In this document: one piece after another, positions 1-12,839 of the stretch
Numbering within the stretch: the stretch's first letter is position 1
How the letters are laid out: every line of letters starts with the position of its first letter
Origin: Asterochloris sp. CNOR1
Lineage: Eukaryota; Chlorophyta; Trebouxiophyceae; Trebouxiales; Trebouxiaceae
Assembly: GCA_963969365.1 (NCBI GenBank)
Contig: OZ017759.1
Location: 1,054,001 to 1,118,000, forward strand
Length of the DNA stretch: 64,000 nucleotides
Direction: 5' to 3'
Program-made: the position numbers and the translations under genes
The notes under the pieces: model-generated
The model's input: the letters and a program-made list of their open reading frames with translations, nothing else
Databases searched by the model: none
What the model was told of the DNA's origin: nothing

Positions 1-79
1 TCTGTGCACTTTGACCAGCCTGTAGGCAGCCAATGAACAACAAAGCATTGCCAGCTGATGCGGTGTCATCACTGTGCAG

Positions 80-3000
80 CAAGCAAATGCGATGGGGCTG
101 GTGGTAGTCTCTGAAGAGGATGCCCGCACCCTGCTGGTGCACAAGGTGTCCCGCGAAGACATCTACAACCGGCAAGGAGAGGAGACCATCATAATGTGGT
201 CAGACCCTGACATCGGGACAGACATCGCGCTCAGCTTTCAGGAGGCGACAGGGTGCAATGCCATCTGGTGGGTAGCAGACCGCGCAGGCTGCAGTGTCCT
301 CAGATGGGTGCCACATTGCAAGGCACACCCGTCAGAAAGGGGGTTGTGGCAGTAGAGGGCATTGCGCATGTGTTTGGCAGCTGCACCTGGACAGCTGCAG
401 CAGTCTGCAGCCTTGGGAGTCATCCTGTCTCGTGGGACACACGTTATGCTCAGCTTGTAGGGGGCTGTGAAGCAAAGGCTATCCCATGGGAATGCTTGTG
501 GGGCCACAGCGCTCAGTTTGTTTTGACATGTGGTGGGCAGCTGCAGGGGGCTGCTCTTGTTGTGGGCTGCCATGCGCAAAGCATGTGTCCAGCAGGAGCC
601 ATGTTGCCTGCAGGCTGTGCGCTGCAGAACTGCCCAGGACAGGTGTTAGCAGGCTCTCAGCAAAGTGTATGTCCCTGCCCCCTGCAGGGAGCAGATCCAG
701 CACATACAGCGCGAGCCCCACTCCCGCTTGCCAGAGAATGTGCCCCCCGGCTACCACAAGCACGTCGGGATGGTGGACGAGCTGGAGGAGGTGCATCCCA
801 TGGAAGGTGAGACTCTGGCTGTGCGCTGTGATTGCCTGTTGCTTTGACACCTGATGGGGGGCCAGGTGCGGCAATTGAGCAGCCCCAGTGCGGGCACAGC
901 ATTGGTGTGGCTAGGGCTGCTGCACATCTGCTTCTTTGCAACATGACCAGGCTGTGTAGGGTAGAGTGGCCTACCTGACTCCTGCAGGGCATTTCATGAA
1001 GAGAATGTGCAGCTCCTGCAGTGACCCTTCTCTGGCACGACAAAGTAGACTGCTGCTATGAACCTTTGAATGGAGGGTTCTGAGCGAGACCTTTGCTGGT
1101 GCCTCCTGCAGAAAGCGCAGATGATGAGGATGGGGCTGTCATTGACCACCTGAAGCTGCCATTTCCAGACATGGGCAACCTGTCTCAGATTGCCAAGGTG
1201 GGAGCCATGCCGTCACAGCCAGACAGCTTGGAATCGGCAATTTGCTGTGCTGGGTGCAACATATTGACGCACACCGAACAACGAGCAGCAGGGGCTGGTG
1301 TCGAGCCTGGTGGGCCCAGCCACCTCGCCGTCCATTTTCCAGGCCAACCTGCCAAGAGTGACCCCAAGACCCAAACATCGAATTTGCGGGCAGACTTTTG
1401 AGAAGCTGCAACCTGGGCAACCCTGTACATGCTCAGACCCACCAGTGCAGCACCCCTCTGAAAGTCTGTGCTCACCACACCATTTCGGGTGATGGCCACA
1501 CTGGACCTTGAGCGCTCACAGTCTTGTGTCATTGCTGCTGCAGATCCTCACAGATGTCCCGCACTACCATCGAGATGCTGTGTCTCAGCAGCTGCGGCCA
1601 GAGGTGGTGGAAAAGCTTCTGGACATCTTCAAGGTACCTGTATCCAAGCAGCTTGTCAGCCAGACCAGCTGCACCTGCAAGGCCAGACACTGCATGCATG
1701 ACCCCCGCCCTGTACTGCATCACTGCCTCCTGCCACCAGTGCCCATGAGCACCTTGCCTGCCTGCAGCAAAACCAACCTCAGGCGTCAGTGGCAAGCCAG
1801 TCAGGCTGCTGCTCCTAAAACAGCCCTCCGCACTGCTGTCTGCCAGCTGCACATTGGAGCCTTGCCTGGCAGCAGACTCTGTGACCGAGGCTCAGACTTT
1901 TGTGATGAGCCTGCCTGCAGCAACTGGACGACCTCGAAGAACAGGAGGGCCTGGGCCACATGTACCAAATCATGAAGGGCGCCATCATGCTTGCTGACAC
2001 CAGTGAGTCATGATTGTGTGGTGTGCTTGAGCTGCCCTTCAGCATGGCAGACAGCCAGATCTGGGCCATCCAAAGTGGGGAGCAGGCGGTCCTGTTTGAC
2101 AGGAGAGGTCTGACGTTGGATTGTGCTTTGCCTGAGAGGTTCTGACTGTTGCCTGGCTGGCCGGAGCTTTGTCCACGTCATTCTTGGCGGCCTGGTGACC
2201 AGGGCTGAACCTGACATCGACCTGCTGGTGCCAAAGATGTGCAGCCGTGTGCACCTCCTTCAGGCTGACTGCGCCCAAGTTTGGCAGCAGTCTTGCCCTG
2301 TGAGGGCATGGTGGCTTGTGCTTGCTCACCCAGTTCTGTGCCTGCACCTGGCCCTCCCAACAAACATGCTGTTGCTGGGAGTGGCTCTCGCCACAGGACA
2401 TCGCAGCGCTCCCACTGGCCAGGCCTCAGCCCTGCCCTGCTATGCTGCAGGTGTGCTGGAGCTTCTGCTGGATGAGAGGCATGTGATGGAGGTGGTCGGG
2501 GCTCTGGAGAACGACCCTGACAGCACCCAGCGCCAGGATCACCGTGGCTTCCTTCAGAAGCATGCTCTATTCAAGGAGGTCAGTAGCTTGTGCCGCGGCA
2601 CGAGGCTCTGCCTGGATCAGTCAGCTGCATGCAGTGCAGTGCACTGCGGGCGGCATGGCAAGAGAGCTTTGACCAGTATGGCTGACAGCACAGCATGTGA
2701 ACAGGCCTTCAGAGCTGGAGCTCATTCATCCTTTCTGCATTGAACAACCTGGCAACACAGGTGCTGCAGCAGAATCCCTTCTGCATCCTGCTTGTTTTGA
2801 ACAACAAGTGCCTGCAGGTGGTGCCCATCACCAACCCTGAAGTGAAGCGCAAAATCCATCAGAGCTACCGAATGGGCTACTTGAAGGATGTGGTGCTGCC
2901 CAGGGTAAGCCCGGGCAGAGCGTGGGCATCGTTGTCAGTGTCTCAGCTGCTGCGTGGTGAGCATGAGCTGTATGCACTGCGGTATGACTGTCCTGCAGCC

Positions 3001-6000
3001 TGTGCAGCATTCTTCCCGGGTGCATTGTGAGCCAGCAGCTGGCCTGAGCAACACTGCCACCCTGAACCCCTCACCTGCGCTGGTGCTGGCCTGCCTGTCA
3101 TGAGGCAAGCATGGCAGACTGCCTTCGCGCCTCAATAGCTTGAGGAACCTGGCGGCGCGGCTGCCCATTCATACCCTGCCTGCAGATACCGACAGCAGGA
3201 AAATTTACTGCAGCTCAGTACCCATCCACAAGCAGAGCTTGCAGCTCACCCATTGCTGGTGTGATCTCTGCAGGTGCTGGATGACAGCACCTTTGCTACC
3301 TTATCGTCCCTGATGCTGTTCAACAGTGTGGACATCCTCCAGGGCCTGCTCAAGGACCCCAGGTTTTTCCCCGAGCTGTTTCGGCGCCTTAGCACAGTCA
3401 AAGCTGGGGTGAGAACCACTTTTCCCAAGAGAGACACTCACTTAGCGCAGAACCTGTTGTGATGCCCTGCTTCTGCTGATGGGCGAGTAGTGGGGGCGTG
3501 GGCCTTAGTGGGTGCAGGCATGGCTTGAGAGGCTGATGCAGCCTCTGTCTCATGCCTCTGGCTTGTCGTGTGATACCTGACAGCCCTAGCTCTGCCCAGT
3601 GTGACGCAGTGCTTGCCAGGAAACCCTCTGCACACCCTGTGTCACGCTCAGCTTGGAGCCAAAATGATCACAGCCCAAGTTCCTGATCATATTACACTGA
3701 CCTGATTGCAGGTTTCACTGCCTGCACTTTAGTTGAATCCTGTCACTGATGCCCTGCAGGAGGCAGAGTGGCTAGACCTGGTGCAGTTTCTGCAGGAGCT
3801 GTGCTTGCAGATGAAGCACCTGCAGCCTTCTCTGCGAGCTGACCTGCTAGCGCAGATGGCCAAGCTGGGGCTGTACGAGGTGGGCTTGGGCTGAGCTGGT
3901 GGCTCCTTGCAGGAAGTGCTGCTGCAAACTGTTGGATGGGTGCTGGAGCAGATGGCCAAGCTAGGTGGCTTTGAAGCTGGTTTTGGCTCTATGGGGCCCT
4001 TTTTGCATTCCCTGCTGCTGCAAACTCGCAACAATCTGAGATGCAGCTGATGACCAAGCTGAGGCGTGCAGTGTGAGCCCAACTTGCATCTCAGCTGGAG
4101 CTTGCCTGATCACTCAGCACTTGAGGACTGAGGCCCTGGGCAAGCACGCCCCAATGCCGTTGCTATCCTTCTTGAGACGTGACACGATCGTTGACCCATT
4201 CGTCCTTGGTCACTGCGCCAAACAGCAGCGTCTGCCACTTCTGTGGACTGTTGTGTGCACAGACTGCACCTGGCGCTGTGCCTCAGCAAGGCTACAAACA
4301 TCCTGCAGTCTGTTGCACAACGTCAGGCTTGCTGTGGCATCCAACATGGCACATCTTACTGCCAATCGCTCAGCATGAGCTCATTGCGGGCAAAGCCACT
4401 TACATAGTGGACGTGGAGCATGCCTGCTGCTCTGCAGGTGACGGTTGACCTTGAGCTGGAGACTTGCTCCCCGGTGCACCTGCGTGCTGATTGCTGTTCC
4501 CTGTCATGCAAGACCCCCATATTTCCCTGTGTTGCAGGTAATGACTGATGTCATCCAGAAGGGGTCTCCCCAGGTGCAGCTGCGCGCGATGGACGTCCTG
4601 CTCTCGGCGCTGCAGCACAACCCGCCCCAGCTGCGCGCCTTCATGCTGCAGCAGAGGGACCACACCCTCTTCACATCTCTCATCACGTGAGTGCCAGCCT
4701 GCTTGCTGGTGAGCCTCCAGCATGCTGAACTGCATCCGCTGAGCTGCCCATTGGTTTGTCTATGCAACACCCTGCAGCACCCTTGCTTGCATCCAGGGCG
4801 CTGCACCCGTGCGTCTGTCATGGAGGCGCCTTCAGCGAGACAGTTTCAATGCAACAGCCTTGCAGTGCCCTTTCGTCCCAGCCTGGCCTGCCAAAGTGCC
4901 TGTCCCACACCACATGTCCCTGGGTGCCATGCAGGAGCCAGGCAGCATGGCGTGCTCTCGCAGGTGTCTTGTCTACAGGGTTTGCAGAGGGTCTGTGACT
5001 CCTGTTCTCGTGGCGCCCAACTCCAATCTGCTCCAGTGTCTTCAGACATGCCATGCACCGTCTTGAAGCACAGCGCAGACAAGGGCATGCAGGAGCAGGG
5101 TTCTGAATGTCTTCGGCGCCTGCCAACATCTCCCTATGCCTACTGCAGGGCGCTGAAGCACGGTGCAGATGGGGGCCTGCAGGAGCAGGTGGTGGAGATC
5201 CTGAGGCTGCTACTGGACCCAGAGTCCATGGACCAAACCTCGGAGCGCAGCGAGTTCCTAGAGGTCTTCTATGACAAGTACATCCAGCAGCTGATTGGGC
5301 TGCTGGAGGGGAAGGGACGGAGTGGGCCCAAGTGCGTGGGCAGCAGCTCTGTGCTGGGCAAGCGGCGAGAACGGGAGGACGACAGCGGTGAGCACTGCGG
5401 TAGCTGGGCTGGACAGATGTGGCAGCATCCTGCCTGCCGATGGAGTGGGCCTGCTTCAGCAGCCCAAAGCACAGCACACTCCTTTTGTTGTGCAGGGGCG
5501 CCCAAACATGCAGGCAGTCATGCGGCAGTGCCGAACGGCATCCTGCCTCTGAACGGTCACGCCACCCCGAAGGAGCCCTCAGAGTCCGCTTCAGCAGCTG
5601 CTGGTGCCCAGCAGCCCCAGGCTGAGAATGGCATCAGCAGGGCAGGGGCTGACCTGAGCACCCCCTCTGCTGCCCAACTGTCAGCTGAGCCAGAGGACAG
5701 CAGAAGCGAAACCGTCAGGCCCAGCACGCTGGGCCTTATTGTGGACCTCCTGTGCTTTTGTGTACAGCATCACTCCTTCAGGATTAAGTACTACACGCTG
5801 CGGAATAATGTGGTCGAAAAGGTGGGCAAAAATATCAGTGGCAAAACTTGGTGCATGGCACTTTGCAGTCAGCTTGTCATTGTCAGGATGAGTACATGTG
5901 GTCAAAAGGTGCGCACAGGGTTGTTGATTCTGGACTGTCCTGCACCAAGCCTCTCGGCAAGCTGCTTGACATGCATGTCCAGTGGCATCGCCAGCGTCAG

Positions 6001-9000
6001 CACTGCATGACTGAGGGCAGCCATATTTGCAAGAGGGACGCCTAGGTCACTAGCAGTGCCCAGAGGTCAGCATGATGTTGAGGCAAGCAAGCACAGCAGC
6101 TGCAATCATGCGGCTGCTTAGGGTGCGTATCGCCATTTGGGGCCACCCTGCGAACCATCATGCACTGCGCCTGCCATCTTGCTTGAATTGAAGTGGCTTG
6201 GAGTCCTTTGCAGGTGCTACAATTGCTTCAGCGTCGGGAAAAGTATCTGGCGCTTGGGGCTATCCGCTTTGTGAGGACCTGCCTGGGGCTGAAGGATGAC
6301 TTTTATCACAGGTGCGTCCTGTCGTTTCTATCCCACTGCCCTGCTTGAGAATGAGACATGGATGCATGTCCTGAATGAAACCCTTGCTGGCCACCACCGG
6401 GTACGGCTGCAGTGACGAGCACTAGCATGTCAAGTATTCTGCAAGGACCTGGCCGACCCTCTGTCCACAGTGGGCACCTGCCTCCCTTTTTGACCGCCCA
6501 TCCTTGGTCTGGATTTGAAGATGTCACGCCCCCACGCTGATGAGGCAGGGCAGACAGGCAGGGCAGCCCCTGCCGTGCTGCACTGCCTGAGGGCAGGGCA
6601 TGGCCTGTTAGCCCCTACAAGGAATGTGCCTTGCTTTGACAGCACTATTTGGGCCGGGGTGACCAGCACCAGGGTGCATCATGCGCTGTGCGGATCTGCC
6701 CTTCTCTGACCGTGACTGCCTGGTCCTGAGATTTAGCATTGGCACAGGTTTAGCATTGGCCACCCTGCTGTGTGAGCATTTGCTTGGACCTCTAGGGGGA
6801 CCTGCGTCAGAGGTGGAATCTGCATCAGCGCCTGCTGCGTGCCGCTTTGTCAGGGAGCACCAGAGGGGTTTACTGCCATGCAGACAGGCTGGGGTGCCCA
6901 GCGCCAAAGGGGAGCGCCAAAGGGGTTTGCTGCCATGCAGACAGGCTGGGTTGTCCACTTGCAGTCATGGTGTACCTGCTTTTGGCCACTTTGCTGCAGC
7001 ACCTGCTTTCTGCCAGCAGCTCGAGTGCCAACCTGTGTGCATGTGCTGACAGCCAAGCTGCATCATCTGTCCCTGCAGGTACCTGGTGCGCAACAACCTT
7101 TTTGAGCCCATTGTGGCCATGTTTGTCAGCAATGGCAACCGCTACAACATGATTTACTCAGGTAATGGGGTCGCTGAGTTAGAGGCACCAGACCCTGTCA
7201 TGCGTAAATGTGCTGCTGCTGCTGTGCACCGGTGTTGGCACGGCTTGCAGCTGCAGATTATGACCTGCGTTGTGTCAGTGTCAGCACAAGATCTGGCAGG
7301 GGCAAAGCATGCTGCCCTGCTGCTGTGCACCTGTTCCATTCCAGACGGCGTCTTTGATCTGCACGACTTGTGCCATCCCAGACAGCAGTGTTGGGAGGCC
7401 ACCCTGCAGCTCTAAAGTGCACAGGCAACAGCCCACTGCCATCCCCAGACAACCGATGCTGCCATGTGTGCCTCAGTGGTCCCCCTCACAAACAGGCGCA
7501 CTCACCTGACAGCAACTGCTGAGCTGAGCAGTCATGCTGCCTGCAGGGGTTCTGGACCTGCTGGAGTTTGTCAGGAGGGAGAACATCAAGATACTGGTGG
7601 CTCACCTGGCAGAGGACCACCTGGAGAGGTGCACTGCCTCCTGAAGATGGTGGCCCGCCTCCTCCTGGCATGTTGGCTGATTCTGGCATGCAACAGTCCA
7701 CCTCAAGCAGCAACAACATGCAAACCTTGGCTCCCTGCTGGCCAGGCCGCCAAGCCAGGGGTCCCAGGCATCTGTGCGACGCAGTGTCCGTCTGCAGGAC
7801 TGGCGTTGCTGGGTGCCTGGATGACCGTAAAGCAATACCTGTGTGCAGAGCTGCCTGTGCTGTGTGGTGTCGTAGCGGGGCTACCTGTAGGGAAAGGGGA
7901 TGCTCTGCCTGGCTGCAGGATGCGCCAGGTGGATGTGAAAGACATTCTGGATGCGCTGCAGCTCAAGCATGACCAGAATACGGAGAGGCCTGCGCACAGC
8001 ATGTGAGTGCCTGCTCTGGGGGCTGGACTGGGCGCTGCCCTGCTTTGATGGGGAGGCAGTCCTGTGCTCAGAAGCCAGACAGGAGGCTCTTGGCCTGGCA
8101 GCTGTCAGGGAAAACAGTGGAAAGTCACCCTTTGGAGCTGCAGCTAGCATGAGGGTCAGCAGCACACCTGACGCCAAAGCGCAGCTGGGTGACTCTGCCA
8201 TGCGCCGCTGCCTGCAGGGCAATGGCAAACGCACTGCAGCCCCGCCAGAGGCGTGATGTTCGCGCCATGGAGCGGGAAGAGGAGGTGAGCCGTCCAGGGA
8301 CTTTCCTGTGCCCCTGCAGCCCCTGCATCCAGCGCTCCTGTTGCCAGCAGCCCTTCCATGTTCAGCAGTGGCTGTGTAGTCCTGTGTGGTGTTGCTCTGT
8401 CTTAAGAGCTGATGTATGTCCTGTGCTGTCAGTGGACCAGCTCCAGTCCCAGTCGGGCACTGCATGCTCCTGTCCTTGCTGCCTAGTCACTGCCGCTGGT
8501 TTATGTGTGCCGGGTTGTGTATGACTGTCCATTATGTCTGCCATGCTTGACACTAGGTGCCATGCTTTGCATTCTTTCTGTTCTGCTGCTGCCTACCCAG
8601 CCTGCCCAAGGTCAGTGGCCTTTGCTGACACATGCATTGACACCGGTCTAGCCTGGTGCAAATCTTGAGACTCCATGGCTGCAGTCCTATTTTGATGAGG
8701 AGGACGAGGATGAGCCTGCAGCTCAGCCCGGCCCAAGATTTGGGCGCCAGCCGCAGCCTCTGGGGCTGTCACCACAGCAGCAGCAGCGGCGCACACCCCA
8801 GGTTGGGCCCCCAGGCACCAGCCCTCTCAGATCTGAGGCTGCAGGTGGGCTTGACGACGCAAATCTACCTTTCATCAAAGAGCTGGCCGGTGTCATGAGT
8901 GCCCAAGCTTCTGCTCATGCCCAGCACCAGCAGCACTGCTTTTTTGTGTCGCCTTCCTGGTTAAGGCTTGCCGCTCTGATGAGGGTGGACACTGCTTGTT

Positions 9001-9137
9001 GGACTAGACTGCAGCAGCTTTGGTCTTCCAATCTTGCTCTTCTGTGCGCAGGACGCACCACTAGCCCTGGCAGTTTGTTAGGGACCAGTGAAATGAGCAC
9101 AGGATCCCTTGTAGACTATGGCAGCGATGAGGACTAA
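80..9137 (+). CDS. PSY2: Protein phosphatase 4 regulatory subunit 3 (PSY2/SMEK/PP4R3), 5' end outside window
   Basis: This is the scaffold and substrate-recruiting subunit of the PP4 phosphatase complex, acting in DNA-damage recovery and other nuclear processes. Nineteen exons join in frame: 80-267, 688-806, 1112-1197, 1544-1633, 1921-2002, 2451-2578, 2818-2904, 3274-3408, 3760-3879, 4538-4686, 5149-5387, 5496-5821, 6214-6311, 7078-7160, 7547-7628, 7919-8003, 8218-8284, 8685-8889 and 9052-9137. The first encodes the end of the N-terminal PH/EVH1-like domain (SREDIYNRQGEETIIMW, ALSFQEATGCNAIWEQI). The middle is the SMK-1 domain and ARM-like repeats (MEVVGALENDPDS, SFRIKYYTLRNNVVEKV, YLVRNNLFEPI). 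Exons 11-12 hold a low-complexity insert. The tail is acidic (SYFDEEDEDE) and ends VDYGSDED. At least one N-terminal exon lies left of base 1. Family assignment is secure; the 7919-8003 and 8685-8889 boundaries are the least certain. Confidence 0.93.
3900..4060 (+). repeat. Decayed copies of the PSY2 exon-9 end inside the next intron
   Basis: The stretch near 3946-3985 (gagcagatggccaagctagg and following) resembles the exon end at 3849-3882 (gcgcagatggccaagctggg). A weaker copy lies near 4010-4060. The copies are not in the inferred reading frame. Confidence 0.5.
5059..5125 (+). repeat. Decayed copy of the PSY2 exon-11 start
   Basis: Bases 5060-5124 match 5149-5213 (cttgaagcacagcgcagaca against gctgaagcacggtgcagatg, then a shared tgcaggagcag), offset by about 89 bp. 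The copy lies in the intron just before the real exon. Confidence 0.75.
6862..6952 (+). repeat. Short intronic tandem duplication
   Basis: Within a PSY2 intron the string ctgccatgcagacaggctgg occurs at about 6873 and 6929, a period near 56 bp. A shorter doublet of tttagcattggc lies just upstream at 6731-6762. Confidence 0.75.
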
Positions 9138-9839
9138 GAACACTCCACAGTTTGCTGCTGATTTGTGACAGACTGCTGAGCTTCTTATATGACACTGCTC
9201 ATGTTCACTGAAGCCCAATATGTGCACACTGGAAGATTGCTATGAATAAGTTGACAGCTAGTCACTCTGAAGGACAAGCAAATAGTGCAAAAGTTGATCA
9301 GAGATACGTATCAGAGATACAAACGCTGCTTGATCTCCATGGAGGGAAGCTCTGGAGGCAAGTAAACAGACCTTGTCAACTGAATCTGTGAATGTTACAT
9401 TGCGGTCCACCATGCACATCAGATGATTTGACCATCCAAGAGACAACTTTGTTTCAGAGCCAGACTGTCCATGGTGGAGTACACAGGAAGCATTCAAATT
9501 TGTGCCTGTGCTCATGCGTTGTCACGGCACCTCTGCAGCAGCTTGCAGCATCCTGGCCTAACACTGCTTGGCAGCAAGCAACCAATGTCCCACAGCATAT
9601 ACCAGCAGTGCCACTCAAGCAAGCTGTGTTGCCTGCCTCAGCGCAGCACACGGGGGTGAGTGCTGCCCCAGCATCCAGTGGGCTGCAGCAGTGTTGCCAC
9701 CTTCATGAACTGGCTGCATAGCATCTTGCCATGCCGGGAAGTCACTGCGGGGCGTTGTAACACAGCGGGCTCCTAGCTGCGCTCCTCAAGGTTCAACAAC
9801 CCAGAACGAAAGTTAGGCGCCAGAACTCATATTGAGGAC
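9138..9839. other. Intergenic: PSY2 3' UTR and EFCAB11-like promoter
   Basis: No coding exon could be supported here. A TGTAA poly(A)-type signal at 9756-9760 could end the PSY2 transcript. The next ATG follows about 80 bases later, so the downstream promoter must be short or overlap the PSY2 3' UTR. Confidence 0.5.
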
Positions 9840-10428
9840 ATGAGGGCTTCTCAGGAGGCATTCCAGGCGTTCAATCATGGGGACAAAGGATACCTGGACA
9901 AACATGGAGTCAAGTGTGCCCTGTTGGCCCTCACAGGCCGACTTCCCTGCAAGGCATGCAGCACTGTGCCATGCTGCTGAGACCAGATGCGTGCCTCCTG
10001 GCCACAGTAGTCAGCAACATCACCTTGAGCTGCAGGCAGAGGTGCAGGGCCTACTGCAAAGCTGCAGAGGCCAGGTTGAGCTGCAGGCATTCACTGATCA
10101 TGCCAAGGCAAGCCTCTAACCATTATGTGGGTGCTGCCGCTGCGCAGGTTCACTGCGCGGAGCTCCCAGCTCCTGTGTGCCTCTGCAGTTCCACCTGGCA
10201 TGCACAGACCCCACAGAGCTCCTGCGACACACCTTCAAGGCATTTGACATCCATGGCCAGGGCTTCATCACGCGGCAGACCTTTCATGAGGTCATGAAGG
10301 CTGCAGCCCCATTCACTGCTGAAATCATAATTGACCAGGTGTTTGAGGCAGCAGACACAGATTCAAATGGCCTGGTCAGCTTCAGGGAGTTTGCCAGCCT
10401 TATGCAGGAAGCTGACCAGCTCCGCTGA
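9840..10428 (+). CDS. EF-hand protein, EFCAB11-like
   Basis: This is a small calcium-binding-type protein with EF-hand helices and no other domain. The ATG at 9840 opens the segment FQAFNHGDKGYLDKHG, a first EF-hand whose loop lacks most acidic ligands. The last exon, 10189-10428, carries two more. One is degenerate (FDIHGQGFITRQTF) and one has a canonical loop (DTDSNGLVSFREF with D1, D3, N5, G6, E12). The order 'degenerate hand with GYL, then AFD..G.GF/IT, then a good loop' fits vertebrate and algal EFCAB11. Calmodulin is unlikely, since that has four regular loops. The middle exon or exons between about 9955 and 10188 are not resolved; a piece near 10080-10110 may belong. Function is unknown; calcium binding is inferred for the last loop only. 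Confidence 0.65.
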
Positions 10429-10751
10429 GGTCATGCTGGGCAGCCATTGCTTTGTGCCAGCAGACTACGAGCATCCAGCAGCAGCCATCCCTGAACTCTT
10501 GGTCACTGTGACCTCTACTGTCAGCCTGATGCGTCCAGCTCTTGGCAGCCATTCATGCATGCAGCTGCAGCTGTGACACAGACAAGTCAGAGACCTACAA
10601 TCTCTTGAGGGGCTTGCAAGGTACAACTGGACTTACATAAATTCTCTATGGCTATGCATAAAGTGGGCGCCAGGAGCTTGCAGCTGACGCCATGCACGGA
10701 CAGCTCTTGCACTGGCATGAAGCAGCTCTGAATCTACTGTGGCTTAGCAAG
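10429..10751. other. Convergent 3' intergenic region with TGTAA for UTP23
   Basis: This is the tail-to-tail spacer between the EF-hand gene (+) and UTP23 (-). On the minus strand TGTAA lies at 10637-10633, about 115 nt past the UTP23 stop, the expected place for a chlorophyte poly(A) signal. No clear signal was seen for the plus-strand gene. Confidence 0.5.
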
Positions 10752-12630
10752 CTAGGCAGCAGCCTTCTTCTTGCGCTTCCTCCTCTTGCTTCCCGCATTG
10801 GAGGGCGCAGCTTCAACCCCCATAAGCTCCTTTGGGCTTATACGCGGCTTCAGCTTGGGCTGTTTCTTCTTGACAGCAAGTGGGTTGGGCCCCTTGGCTT
10901 TGCGCTTGTGTGAGTAGATGCTGGTGTTGGCAGCCTCCTGCTGAGCACGAGCTTTGAAGGCTTCTGCTGCCTGCTGCACCGCCTCAGAGGCTTGCTCATG
11001 CCGCCCAGGCTGCCCGGTCTGGCTTTGGGTCTGCAGGCACAATACAGAAACTGCTGCACTGGACTATATCTGCAGCGAACACAAGGCAGAGGGTCTGCAG
11101 ATCAAGTCCTCTCAGCAGTCAAAGACGACTACAGCCGCCTACAGGCCCACAGACTGCAGCAGGCACAGGGCAGAGGCATATGCAGGCAGCAGGCACACAG
11201 CAGCACCTGCAGCATGCAGCATGCCGGCTGGAAAAGCAATCCCCAGCAGAGCTCAGTGCTGCTGCTGAAAGGGCACAGCAAAGGCGTGGGACTCTACAGC
11301 GTCTCACGTGCAGAGCGAAAGCTGCATCCTGCAGCATGCCTGCTGGGATGCAGTCATCACCTGCTCGGCCCACTGCTGCTGCTGGGTTGTGGGCTGCTCA
11401 AGGTGCAGGCCATCTGCTGCCACAAAGAGCACTGGCCCTGCTGGCACAGCGCCCAGATGGCCTCTAAGCTGCCTGTCCTGTGTGCCCACAAAGAAGTGCC
11501 CAGCATTGTCTTTGCCTGCACCACTGCAGTCTGCGTTACTTTGATATGCACCAGGGACGCACTGCATCAAAGTCATGGTGGGGCTGCATGTCGCTGCTTG
11601 AGGCTGGTGGGACACCAGATCGGCAATGCACCCATGTAAGGCTGTGGCCAGGAGGGTGCAGGAGCCTGCTAAAGGCATGTTGCACAGCACGCTGGGCGAC
11701 AGGGAAGGTACGCGGTTGGCAGCTGCCCCAGACTTGGCCTGTTGGGAAGGGTGCAGGAGGTTGCTTTCAGGTAACAGAGACAGTACACCCACCAACAAGG
11801 GACTGCAAGCAGTCCACAGCTGCCACCGGGTGGTCCTCATGGCTGCATCTGAAGAGGTGCAGCTTCCTGCTTGCTGCCAGCGAGTCTGCATCATAAGTAT
11901 GCTGCCTAAGGCTTCGTTGCAGGCTCAAGCTGCAGGTGTTACACATGTACCAAGCGGGATGATGCTGCTGTCAGACTGCCAGGCTGACACGCATGCTCTA
12001 CGCACAGCAAAACCATGTCCTGTACGTCAAGCAGAGCAGTGCTGCCAGAAGACTGGCAAGCTGGCCAAAGGGTTGAGATGCGGCTTCTGAAGCCCTTAAC
12101 AATCTACTCCCAGCAGCCAGCAGCACTGCTGCTTGACACGTCCTGGTGCACAGATGGGAATCAAAATTCGCTGCAAAAGCTACTGTCAATAATCATGGAG
12201 AAAGCTGTAAGTAGTACCTGAGAAGTCAGCGCCCAGCGCCTTCAGCTCTTGTTGGCAACACCTCGTCGTGAATAGACGTACTTGACCACCAAGCAGGCTG
12301 CCGATGAGCTGAGTGACTTCCTTCAGGCTGCGGGAGGGCAAAACTTTGAAAGCCCTTGCAGATGTATGGCCAGAAGGGCAATGGCCGTATAAGAGCAGTG
12401 CACTAACCCTCACTTGGTGATCAACATGGCGTGCACAAAGTTTCCATCCATGAGCACCTGCACTACAAACAGAGCTAGTCGACGGTGAGGCTGCTTGGCT
12501 TCCAAATGCTCTCAGCTTGACTGCCAACTTGACTGCCACAATACAGCACCTTGTAAGGCTCCCTGAAGCCATGGTGTATCTTGAAGAACTTGACAGTCCT
12601 CCGGGTATGCTTATGCTTCTTCCTGCGCAT
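10752..12630 (-). CDS. UTP23: rRNA-processing protein UTP23
   Basis: UTP23 is a nucleolar PIN-fold protein of the small-subunit processome, needed for early 18S pre-rRNA cleavage and snR30/U17 release. Exon 1 (12630-12550) reads MRRKKHKHTRRTVKFFKIHH and then GFREPYK. Exon 2 (12457-12414) gives VLMDGNFVHAMLIT and exon 3 (12327-12218) LFTTRCCQQELKALG. Near 11900-11780 comes LAASRKLHLFRCSHEDHP followed by VDCLQSL, matching the Cys/His zinc knuckle. Near 11510-11370 comes HFFVGTQDRQLRGHL, the PIN-domain FVATQD-type motif. The last exon ends in a basic tail with KAKGPNPLAVKKKQ, the UTP23 signature. The frame joining exons 3 and 4 is not fully resolved. UTP23 PIN domains usually lack the full nuclease acid set; this was not checked residue by residue. 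Confidence 0.9.
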
Positions 12631-12839
12631 CCCGCCTCGATAATTGTCTGCATTGTTAGGTCACATCCGGTGGTGGCCGCTGCTCCTCAGCTGCCTGCGG
12701 CAGTTGCGCGGTTCACCATTGATGACCCGGACTGCGCTCTTGCTGGTCGTCCGATTCACTGGAGTCGCTCAAAGCTGACCCCCCAGAGTTCTGATCTTAG
12801 GCAGGGGAAGAAGAACCATGTGACTCGGCTCGCGATGCA
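12631..12839. promoter_or_regulatory. Bidirectional promoter region, UTP23 / M14 carboxypeptidase
   Basis: Only 209 bp separate the two divergent start codons, so both promoters and both 5' UTRs must share this DNA. No TATA box or other named motif is evident. It contains an imperfect palindrome, ctgcctgcggcag. Confidence 0.5.

Noticed and set aside
4691-6010. Single 439-residue uninterrupted plus frame taken as one long exon
   Set aside because: It reads through two introns. PSY2 homology resides only in 5149-5387 and 5496-5821, each with standard splice sites and preserved phase.
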